In this document: positions 7,703-13,667 of the stretch, one piece after another
How the letters are laid out: each line of letters opens with the position of its first letter
Position numbering within the stretch: the stretch's first letter is position 1
NCBI GenBank assembly: GCA_963522035.1
Contig: CAUQYP010000091.1
Coordinates: 1-15,709 of the forward strand
Reading direction: 5' to 3'
DNA from: Noviherbaspirillum_A sp963522035
GTDB taxonomy: Bacteria; Pseudomonadota; Gammaproteobacteria; Burkholderiales; Burkholderiaceae_D
Length of the DNA: 15,709 nucleotides
The notes under the pieces: model-generated
The model's input: only the letters and a program-made list of their open reading frames with translations
Databases searched by the model: none
What the model was told of the DNA's origin: nothing
Translations under genes and position numbers: made by a program

Positions 7703-8301
7703 GGTTTCACCTGTGGCACGTCGAGCTTGTTGGCGGAGGCAATGGCGGCGATCTCGTCTTCCGGTTTTGCACCTTGCTTGTCGAATTCACGCGGGTCGAC
7801 CAGTCCGGCCAGGCAGGCCAGGCGCTTGATCAGTTCGGAGAATCCCTGCAGCGTCAGCATGATGAAGCCGACCGGGATCAGCATCTTGGCCGGCCACAGG
7901 ATCAGTCCGCCCGCATTGCTCGAGACTTCCTGGTTGCGCAGCGACTCCATCGCATAGGGAACGGAAAAGTACAGGATCAGCAGCGACACCGGCAGCAGGA
8001 AGATGGCGAAGCCGAGCGCGTCGATGATGATCTGCGTGCGCCGGGAAAACCGGCCGACGATGACGTCGATGCGCACATGCTCGTTGCGCTTCAGGGTGTA
8101 GGCGCCGGCCAGCAGGAACATGGCCGAGAACAGGTACCACTGGATTTCCAGCCAGGCGTTGGAACTCATGTTCAGGCTGTAGCGGATGATCGCGTTGCCG
8201 GCGCAGATCAGCACCGCGACCAGCAAGGCCCAGCTGACCGCCAGTCCTATCTTTTCATTGATCGCGTCGATCAGACGCGCGAGCGCAAGGAGTAAAGACA
8301 T
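7699..8301 (-). CDS. dctQ: TRAP transporter small permease DctQ
   Basis: DctQ is the small four-helix membrane subunit that forms a complex with DctM. The 200 residues show hydrophobic segments at about 18-42, 52-68, 90-112 and 130-156, and the family-typical stretch WLEIQWYLFSAMFLLAGAYT (50-69) followed by LKRNEHVRIDV. The C-terminal 40 residues are hydrophilic. A GGAGA Shine-Dalgarno (8308-8312 on the plus strand) lies 6 nt before the ATG. It is the first gene of a dctQM operon and ends in a 4-nt overlap with dctM. A promoter candidate lies about 100 nt upstream. Confidence 0.94.
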   Translation of the reverse strand: MSLLLALARLIDAINEKIGLAVSWALLVAVLICAGNAIIRYSLNMSSNAWLEIQWYLFSAMFLLAGAYTLKRNEHVRIDVIVGRFSRRTQIIIDALGFAIFLLPVSLLILYFSVPYAMESLRNQEVSSNAGGLILWPAKMLIPVGFIMLTLQGFSELIKRLACLAGLVDPREFDKQGAKPEDEIAAIASANKLDVPQVKP

Positions 8302-8398
8302 GGTGTGTCTCCGTCGTTATGTTCAGATTCAGGGTTTTGCACTTGGGTCGGCGCAGAAAGTCCATTGGTACGCACTTGTTCCGGCGTGAGCGGTGGGG

Positions 8399-8427
8399 AG
8401 TATATGGACATTTCAGCCATGAAACAA
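8399..8427 (-). promoter_or_regulatory. Sigma70-like promoter for dctQM
   Basis: On the minus strand TTGTTT (8422-8427) and TATACT (8399-8404) are spaced by exactly 17 nt. Transcription would begin near 8392, leaving a leader of about 90 nt before the dctQ ATG. No other site in the gap looks as good. Confidence 0.5.
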
Positions 8428-8585
8428 TGCATTTGTTAAGTCGTGAACCAATGGTGCGGCGCCGGTTTGCAGCGCACCGTCAGGCGGTATGGAAGCCGCC
8501 CGAGTATAGGAAGATTCGCCGCTACAGGGAACCTGCTTGCCGGTGTATTGTTAAAAATTCATCCAGGCCGCCGATGCAGACGATG

Positions 8586-8708
8586 CTAATCGGCGTACTG
8601 GGCGAAAACCGCGGATATTAGTGGCAAAAATACATCAACCGCAAAGGTGTTTGCCGACGCGATTTCCGCCGCTGCCCGCGCATTCATGTAATACCAGTCC
8701 CAAGTCAT
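8586..8708 (-). CDS. Possible 40-residue ORF upstream of dctQM
   Basis: An ATG at 8708 opens 40 codons to a TAG at 8586-8588. The peptide starts MTWDWYYMNARAAAEIAS and has a hydrophobic C-terminal part (FAVDVFLPLISAVFAQ) that could be a short membrane segment. There is no Shine-Dalgarno before either Met1 or Met8. The frame is open for eleven codons upstream of the ATG, back to a TGA, so it might also be a remnant. I do not recognise it. It lies on the dctQM strand, upstream of the predicted dctQM promoter. Confidence 0.25.
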   Translation of the reverse strand: MTWDWYYMNARAAAEIASANTFAVDVFLPLISAVFAQYAD

Positions 8709-8751
8709 GGCGTACCGAATAAAGCCGATGGCGCCGATTCATCACCTCGAC

Positions 8752-8855
8752 TCGTAGGGTGTAAAAAGCAGCGCGCATTACACCATGGTCGATAAACAAG
8801 CACCGCCTGTCAATGACGCGTGGTGTAATGCGCTGGCGCTTATTACACCCTACGA
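8752..8855. repeat. REPIN-like element: two inverted REP units
   Basis: The left arm (8752-8785) and right arm (8821-8855) are near-perfect reverse complements. The outer 13 bp (TCGTAGGGTGTAA) and inner 13 bp (GCGCATTACACCA) match exactly, and 8-9 nt between them differ. Each arm is itself a hairpin, GGTGTAA pairing with TTACACC, preceded by GTAG (8754-8757 on plus; 8850-8853 on minus). A GTAG tetranucleotide followed by a hairpin, in inverted pairs, is the layout of REP/REPIN sequences moved by RAYT (TnpA-REP) transposases. A central 35 nt (8786-8820) separates the arms. It begins 34 nt after the argH stop, a typical REP location. Confidence 0.7.
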
Positions 8856-8888
8856 ATTTTCATTGCACGTTAGGACGTGGGATTGGGT

Positions 8889-10283
8889 TCAGCCCAGCTC
8901 GGCTCGCACCCGCTCGATGGCGGCCCGCACCTGGGCCGGCGCGGTGCCGCCTACATGGTCGCGCGCAGCCACCGAGCCTTCCAGCGTCAGCACCTCGAAC
9001 ACGTCATCGCCAACCAGGTCCGAAAAAACTTGCAGCTCCGCCAGCGACAGGTCCGCCAGGTCGCAGCCGCGATCGACGCAGGCGCGCACCGCGTGCGCCA
9101 CCGCTTCATGGGCGTCGCGGAAGGGCAGCCCCTTCTTCACCAGGTAGTCGGCGAGGTCGGTCGCGGTGGCATAACCCTGCAGTGCGGCGGCCCGCATGGC
9201 CTCCGGCTTGACGGTGATGCCGCGCGCCATGTCGGCAAAGATGCGCAGTGTGTCGGTGACCGTGTCCACCGTGTCGAACAACGGTTCCTTGTCTTCCTGG
9301 TTATCCTTGTTGTAGGCGAGCGGCTGGCCTTTCATCAGGGTAAGCAGGGCCACCAGGTGGCCGTTGACGCGGCCGGTCTTGCCGCGCGCCAGTTCCGGCA
9401 CGTCCGGGTTCTTCTTTTGCGGCATGATGGACGAACCGGTGCAGAAGCGGTCGGCTATGTCGATGAAGCCGACGCGCGGGCTCATCCAGATCACCAGTTC
9501 CTCGGACATGCGCGACACATGGGTCATCACCAGCGCGGCGGCGGCGCAGAACTCGATGGCGAAATCGCGGTCGGACACGGCGTCCAGCGAGTTATGGCAG
9601 ACGTCGTCGAAGCCCAGCGTCGCGGCCACCCGCATGCGGTCGATTGGAAAGGTGGTGCCGGCCAGCGCGGCGGCGCCCAGCGGCAGCCGGTTCACGCGCT
9701 TGCGGCAGTCGGCCATGCGCTCGGCGTCGCGCCCGAACATTTCAACGTAGGCCAGCACGTGGTGGCCGAAGGTCACCGGCTGCGCGACCTGCATGTGCGT
9801 GAAGCCGGGGAGGATGGTGTCGGCATGCTGCTCGGCCAGGTCGGTCAGCGCCAGCCGCAGTTCGCGCAGCAGCACGGTAATGTCGTCGATGGCGCCACGC
9901 AGGTAGAGCCGGATGTCGGTGGCCACCTGGTCGTTGCGCGAACGGCCGGTGTGCAGCCGCTTGCCAGCGTCGCCGACCAGTTCGGTCAGGCGTTTTTCGA
10001 TATTCAGGTGCACGTCTTCCAGGTCGAGCAGCCATTCGAACTGGCCGCCGGCGATTTCCGACTGGATCTGCGCCATGCCGCGCTGGATTGCCTGCAGGTC
10101 GTCCTGGCTGATGATGCCCTGTGCGGCCAGCATGTCGGCATGCGCAAGCGAGCCCTGGATGTCGACCTCGGCCAGGCGCTTGTCGAAGAACACCGAAGCG
10201 GTGTAGCGCTTGACCAGGTCGGACACCGGCTCGGAAAACCGCGCCGACCATGCTTCGCTTTTTTTGGAGAGTTGTGCTGTCAT
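8889..10283 (-). CDS. argH: Argininosuccinate lyase
   Basis: ArgH cleaves argininosuccinate to arginine and fumarate, the last step of arginine synthesis in the cytoplasm, as a homotetramer. The 464-residue protein is of normal length. It carries HTGRSRNDQVATD at 111-123, the FTHMQVAQP segment with the probable catalytic His163, and the fumarase/aspartase-superfamily signature GSSIMPQKKNPD at 283-294, with the catalytic serine in its GSS. I chose the ATG at 10283 (MTAQLSKKSEAW) over the in-frame ATG at 10319, because the family N-terminus begins shortly before the WSARF stretch and a TATAAT -10 lies between the two. The Shine-Dalgarno is weak. It is divergent from algZ, as in Pseudomonas aeruginosa. 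Confidence 0.97.
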   Translation of the reverse strand: MTAQLSKKSEAWSARFSEPVSDLVKRYTASVFFDKRLAEVDIQGSLAHADMLAAQGIISQDDLQAIQRGMAQIQSEIAGGQFEWLLDLEDVHLNIEKRLTELVGDAGKRLHTGRSRNDQVATDIRLYLRGAIDDITVLLRELRLALTDLAEQHADTILPGFTHMQVAQPVTFGHHVLAYVEMFGRDAERMADCRKRVNRLPLGAAALAGTTFPIDRMRVAATLGFDDVCHNSLDAVSDRDFAIEFCAAAALVMTHVSRMSEELVIWMSPRVGFIDIADRFCTGSSIMPQKKNPDVPELARGKTGRVNGHLVALLTLMKGQPLAYNKDNQEDKEPLFDTVDTVTDTLRIFADMARGITVKPEAMRAAALQGYATATDLADYLVKKGLPFRDAHEAVAHAVRACVDRGCDLADLSLAELQVFSDLVGDDVFEVLTLEGSVAARDHVGGTAPAQVRAAIERVRAELG

Positions 10284-10285
10284 AA

Positions 10286-10315
10286 TTGTGTCCCGGAGAA
10301 TTACGGGATTATAGA
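10286..10315. promoter_or_regulatory. Overlapping divergent promoter region of argH and algZ
   Basis: On the minus strand a perfect TATAAT (10308-10313) lies 24 nt before the argH ATG, though without a recognisable -35. On the plus strand TTGTGT (10286-10291) and TATAGA (10310-10315) are spaced by 18 nt and would serve algZ. The two -10 boxes share bases, so polymerase should be able to occupy only one direction at a time. These are visual assignments. Confidence 0.35.
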
Positions 10316-10384
10316 GCAAGCCGGTTCCGCTTCTGCCCGGTGCCCGGCCTGGTTTGCACCTTCGCCAACGTCAACGAAAAACCC

Positions 10385-11422
10385 ATGTCCGCCACTGCTC
10401 CGGCAACGCCGACCCTGTCCGTCCTGCCCGATTGCTGCAATATCGGCGTGATCCTGCGCACGCTGCTCGCGGTCAACGGCGCGGTCATGGTGGCGATCCT
10501 GGCGCAGGCGCAGACGCTGGGTGCGGCTATCCTGAGCTTCATCGAGGCCTCGATGCTGGTCGAACTGGCCTGCCTGGCGTCGCTGCTGCTGCTGTGCGCA
10601 AGCCGCAAGCTGCTGTCCGGCTTCCCGCCGTGGATGCAGCGCGGCGCCTGCACACTGGTGCCCGCGGCGGTGACGGCGCTGATCATCCGCTTCCTCGCCA
10701 CGCTGAACCTGTTCCTGGTCGATGCCGCCGGCCTGTCCATGCTGCAGGGCGTGGTCAGCGCGGCGGTGATGGGCTATCTGCTGCAGCATTACTTCGAGCT
10801 GCGCACGCGCGCCTTTTCGCCGGCGCTGGCCGAAGCCAGGCTGCAGGCGCTGCAGGCGCGTATCCGGCCGCATTTCCTGTTCAACAGCCTGAACGCCGTG
10901 CTCTCGCTGATACGCAGCGCGCCGCGCCAGGCCGAAGCCACGCTGGAAGACCTGGCCGAACTGTTCCGCGCCTTGCTGCGCGACGCCCGCGACATGACCA
11001 CGCTTGAACAGGAACTGCGTCTGTGCGAGCAATATCTTTCCATCGAGAAAATCCGGCTGGGCGACCGGCTGCAGGTCGAATGGGAACTGATCAACATGAG
11101 CGACGACGTGCTGCACAATGCGCAGATCCCGTCGCTGCTGCTGCAGCCGCTGCTGGAAAACGCGGTGCATCACGGCGTCGAGCCGGCGCGCGAGCCAATG
11201 CTGGTGCAGATACAGGTAAGCCGCTGGGGCGACAGGCTGGACATTGCGGTCATCAATCCCCATCATCCCGAACGCAGCCGTCCCGGCAACCACATGGCGC
11301 TGGATAATATCCGCGAGCGCCTTGCGCTGCTCTACGATGTCGAGGCGCAACTGGTGACCACGATTGCCCGTGGCTACTTCGAGGTACGGCTGCGGTTTCC
11401 GTATGTAAGGGAGGACGAATGA
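10385..11422 (+). CDS. algZ: LytS/AlgZ-family sensor histidine kinase
   Basis: This is a 345-residue inner-membrane sensor of the LytS/AlgZ (FimS) family. Residues about 20-135 contain four likely membrane helices, followed by the His_kinase domain with the phospho-acceptor His163 in ARIRPHFLFNSLNAVLSLI. The ATP-binding part has the N-box LLQPLLENAVHHGVEP (Asn259). The later glycine-rich motifs are reduced: where most kinases have GxGIGL, this has GNHMALDNIRERLALLYD (301-318), as in AlgZ proteins. It presumably phosphorylates the AlgR-like regulator encoded next, with which it overlaps by 4 nt (ATGA). I start at the ATG at 10385. A TTG start at 10286 would add 33 residues without family character. 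The signal it senses is unknown. In Pseudomonas the pair controls alginate and type IV pili. Confidence 0.88.
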   Translation: MSATAPATPTLSVLPDCCNIGVILRTLLAVNGAVMVAILAQAQTLGAAILSFIEASMLVELACLASLLLLCASRKLLSGFPPWMQRGACTLVPAAVTALIIRFLATLNLFLVDAAGLSMLQGVVSAAVMGYLLQHYFELRTRAFSPALAEARLQALQARIRPHFLFNSLNAVLSLIRSAPRQAEATLEDLAELFRALLRDARDMTTLEQELRLCEQYLSIEKIRLGDRLQVEWELINMSDDVLHNAQIPSLLLQPLLENAVHHGVEPAREPMLVQIQVSRWGDRLDIAVINPHHPERSRPGNHMALDNIRERLALLYDVEAQLVTTIARGYFEVRLRFPYVREDE

Positions 11423-12195
11423 ACCAACGCATATTCATAGTCGACGACGAGGAGCATGCCCGAGCCCGGCTGGCGATGCTGCTCGCCGACATCGGCGGGG
11501 AATGCCCCAACGAGCTCGTGGGCGAGGCTGCCGACGCGGCCGGCGCGCTGCAGGGCATCGTCGACACGCGCCCGGACATCGTGCTGCTGGACATACAGAT
11601 GCCCGGCATGAACGGCATGGACCTGGCGTCGCGGCTGGCGCTGGAGGGCGAGGGCATGCCGGCGGTGGTGTTCGTCAGCGCCCATGACGACTACGCGCTC
11701 GATGCGTTCGAAGTCCATGCGCTGGACTACCTGGTCAAGCCGGTGCGTGCCGGCCGCCTGCAGCAGGCGCTGCGCCGGGTGGCCTTGCTGCGCGGACGCA
11801 GTGGCGCCGGCCAGGGCACGGGCGAGGAGCAGGCGCGGCGGCGCGAGCATTTCACCGTGCATGAGCGCGACCGCCTGCTGCTGGTGCCGGTTGCCGACGT
11901 GATTTATCTGAAAGCGGAACTGAAGTACGTGACCTTGCGCACCCGCACCCGCGACTACCTGATCGAAGACTCGCTGGCCTCGATCGAGGAAGAACTGGAC
12001 GACATGTTCGTGCGCGTACACCGCAATACGCTGGTTGCGCGCAAGTCCATCATGGGCGTCGAGCGCGGCACCGTCGGCGCGGACGGCGAAGGCGAGCGGG
12101 GCCAGGAAGCCTGGCAAGTCATCCTGCGCGATGTTGCCGAACGGCTGCCGATCTCGCGGCGGCAGTGGCCCGTAGTCAAGGCTCTGGTGCGCTGA
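11419..12195 (+). CDS. algR: LytTR-family response regulator AlgR
   Basis: This 258-residue DNA-binding response regulator is the partner of AlgZ. The receiver domain (1-120) has the acidic pair Asp9/Asp10, phospho-acceptor Asp58 in LLDIQMPGMNG, Ser87 and Lys107 (LDYLVKP). The LytTR DNA-binding domain runs from about 144 to 256 and contains VADVIYLKAELKYVTLRT and FVRVHRNTLVARKSI. Residues about 218-230 form a glycine- and glutamate-rich insert (TVGADGEGERGQE) in the middle of the LytTR fold, probably a longer surface loop. A strong AGGGAGG Shine-Dalgarno lies within the end of algZ, and the 4-nt overlap suggests coupling. In Pseudomonas hemC follows algR; here pqi genes follow instead. Confidence 0.92.
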   Translation: MNQRIFIVDDEEHARARLAMLLADIGGECPNELVGEAADAAGALQGIVDTRPDIVLLDIQMPGMNGMDLASRLALEGEGMPAVVFVSAHDDYALDAFEVHALDYLVKPVRAGRLQQALRRVALLRGRSGAGQGTGEEQARRREHFTVHERDRLLLVPVADVIYLKAELKYVTLRTRTRDYLIEDSLASIEEELDDMFVRVHRNTLVARKSIMGVERGTVGADGEGERGQEAWQVILRDVAERLPISRRQWPVVKALVR

Positions 12196-12299
12196 TCGCC
12201 GAAAAACGGATTGCGCAGGAATAAGTCCGGTGCGCAAGACTGCCGCTGGCTATTGTTCGGTGGGACCGGTTCAGTTAACCTGTACGCCTGATTGCCGAC

Positions 12300-12305
12300 T
12301 AATAT
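12300..12305 (+). promoter_or_regulatory. Candidate -10 element before the pqi genes
   Basis: TAATAT (12300-12305) lies in the 130-nt gap after algR, but no good -35 is found at 16-18 nt. Transcription from it would begin just before the GTG at 12326. I see no terminator after algR, so read-through from algZR is an alternative. Confidence 0.25.
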
Positions 12306-12325
12306 TTCCCCTAAGCACTCCACGC

Positions 12326-13015
12326 GTGAGCCCACCACCCAGCAGCGAAGCCGAGTCACCGCGCGCGCTTGCGCCGAAAGGTGCCACGCTGCGCCTGATC
12401 GCCTGCCGCGACTGCGACCTGCTGCAGCATGAAGTGCCGCTGGCACGGCATGCCGACGCACACTGCGTGCGTTGCGACAGCGTGCTGTACCGCGGCACGC
12501 GCACCGGCATGAACCTGATGCTGGCGCTGATGCTGGCCTGCGCGTTGCTCCTGGTCGTCTCCAACCTGTTCCCGATCGCGGTGCTGGAAGCCCAGGGCGC
12601 GCATGTCGAGGCAACCCTGTTCAATACCGTGCTGACCGTCTACAACCAGGGCCGCGAGCTGGTTGCCCTGCTGGTGCTGCTGACCACGATCCTGCTGCCT
12701 GCGCTCGAGATCGCCTGCCTGCTGTACCTGCTGATCCCGCTCTGGCTGGGGCGGCTGGCGCCGAATACGCCGATGATATTCCGCCTGGTGCTGGCGATTC
12801 ACCCGTGGAGCATGATGGAAATCCTCCTTCTCGGCATACTGGTAACGCTGGTCAAGCTGACCGACTTCGCCACCATCATCCCGGGCGTGTCCCTGTGGTC
12901 GTTCTGCGCGCTGATCGTATTTTTCACCATGGCGTCATCGGCCTTCAGCACGCGCGATTTCTGGGAGTGGGTGGAAATGAGCAAGGCTGAACAATTAAAG
13001 GAAATCCCGCAATGA
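12326..13015 (+). CDS. pqiA: PqiA-like inner-membrane protein, first half
   Basis: PqiA is the inner-membrane component of the Pqi lipid-trafficking system, which links inner and outer membranes through PqiB. E. coli PqiA has two similar domains in one chain of about 417 residues; this 229-residue protein is a single domain. It opens with a rubredoxin-like zinc ribbon, Cys27-x2-Cys30 and Cys47-x2-Cys50, then four membrane helices at about 62-85, 112-140, 160-180 and 188-205. LVVSNLFPI (76-84) and LVKLTDFATIIPG (175-187) are family-like. I chose the GTG at 12326. An in-frame GTG at 12230 has an AGGA nearby, but its 32 extra codons (ATA, CTA, CGA, TTA) do not fit local codon use. A second pqiA follows after 37 nt. 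Confidence 0.85.
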   Translation: MSPPPSSEAESPRALAPKGATLRLIACRDCDLLQHEVPLARHADAHCVRCDSVLYRGTRTGMNLMLALMLACALLLVVSNLFPIAVLEAQGAHVEATLFNTVLTVYNQGRELVALLVLLTTILLPALEIACLLYLLIPLWLGRLAPNTPMIFRLVLAIHPWSMMEILLLGILVTLVKLTDFATIIPGVSLWSFCALIVFFTMASSAFSTRDFWEWVEMSKAEQLKEIPQ

Positions 13016-13052
13016 ATGCCTGTCCTGCAATTCCTGACATGGGCTGTGTGTA

Positions 13053-13667
13053 ATGGCGTCCGCCATTTCCCGCGGCCTGGTGTCCTGCCACACCTGCGGC
13101 CTGCTGTCGCGCCTGGACGGCCACGAAGCCGCACATTGTCCACGCTGCCTGGCGCGGCTGCATGCGCGCAAGCCCGACAGCCTGTCGCGCACCTGGGCGC
13201 TGGTGCTGCTGGCCTATGTGCTGTACATACCGGCCAACCTGCTGCCCATTCTTGAAAGCCGGGCGCTGCTGACCGCCGAGAGCAACACCATCATGAGCGG
13301 CATCCTCCTGTTCTGGGAAGGCGGCTCGCGGATGATTGCCGCGCTGGTCTTCATCGCCAGTGTCGTCGTGCCGCTGACCAAGCTGTTCGCGCTGACCTGG
13401 CTGCTGGTCACGGTGCAGATGAAAAGCCGCGCCCGGCCCCAGCAGCGCACCCAGCTCTACCGGATGGTCGAGTTCATCGGGCGCTGGTCCATGCTGGACA
13501 TCTACGTGGTGGCGCTGACGGTGACGCTGGTGCAGGTGGGCACGCTGGCGTCGATCGAGGTGGGGCCGGGCGCGCTGGCCTTCGGCGCCGTGGTGATCGT
13601 GACCATGCTGGCCTCCCATAGCTTCGATCCCCGCCTGATCTGGGACGCTGCCGGGGATGCCGAATGA
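13053..13667 (+). CDS. pqiA: PqiA-like inner-membrane protein, second half
   Basis: This is the second single-domain PqiA (204 residues), corresponding to the C-terminal half of the fused E. coli protein. It has its own zinc ribbon, Cys12-x2-Cys15 and Cys29-x2-Cys32, and four membrane helices at about 48-67, 95-120, 147-165 and 173-190. Family-like stretches are YVLYIPANLLPI (55-66) and RWSMLDIYVVALTV (144-157), the latter resembling the matching segment of PqiA. An in-frame stop at 13035-13037 limits upstream starts. The ATG at 13053 is the only good one, though its Shine-Dalgarno is weak. It overlaps pqiB by 4 nt (ATGA), so the two are probably coupled. It probably assembles with the first PqiA half in the membrane. 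Confidence 0.92.
   Translation: MASAISRGLVSCHTCGLLSRLDGHEAAHCPRCLARLHARKPDSLSRTWALVLLAYVLYIPANLLPILESRALLTAESNTIMSGILLFWEGGSRMIAALVFIASVVVPLTKLFALTWLLVTVQMKSRARPQQRTQLYRMVEFIGRWSMLDIYVVALTVTLVQVGTLASIEVGPGALAFGAVVIVTMLASHSFDPRLIWDAAGDAE

Larger units (their letters stand above)
8302..8888. other. Gene-poor intergenic region between dctQ and argH
   Basis: This 587-nt gap contains the dctQM promoter candidate, one doubtful short minus-strand ORF and a REPIN-like palindrome, each listed separately. Its base composition is visibly less GC-rich than the flanking genes. The remaining stretch, about 8428-8585, shows nothing I can name. A small hairpin, CACGT/ACGTG, lies at 8866-8879 just past the argH stop but has no T-run, so I see no good argH terminator. 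Confidence 0.6.

Noticed and set aside
6932..7957. 341-codon plus-strand open frame opposite dctM and dctQ
   Set aside because: It is antisense to two well-supported membrane protein genes and crosses their junction.
8319..8621. 100-codon plus-strand ORF in the dctQ-argH gap
   Set aside because: Its composition is Arg/His-rich with no recognisable motif or Shine-Dalgarno, and it overlaps the dctQM promoter candidate and the leader region.
8866..8879. Hairpin CACGT/ACGTG after argH
   Set aside because: The stem is only 5 bp and no T-run follows in the argH direction, so it is not a convincing terminator.
8877..10451. 524-codon plus-strand open frame opposite argH
   Set aside because: It is antisense to a fully recognisable argininosuccinate lyase and rich in Gln, His, Arg and Val, as expected from a GC-biased shadow frame.
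12230..12325. Upstream GTG start for the first pqiA gene
   Set aside because: Although an AGGA lies nearby, the 32 extra codons use rare low-GC triplets unlike the rest of the gene and add no family-like sequence.
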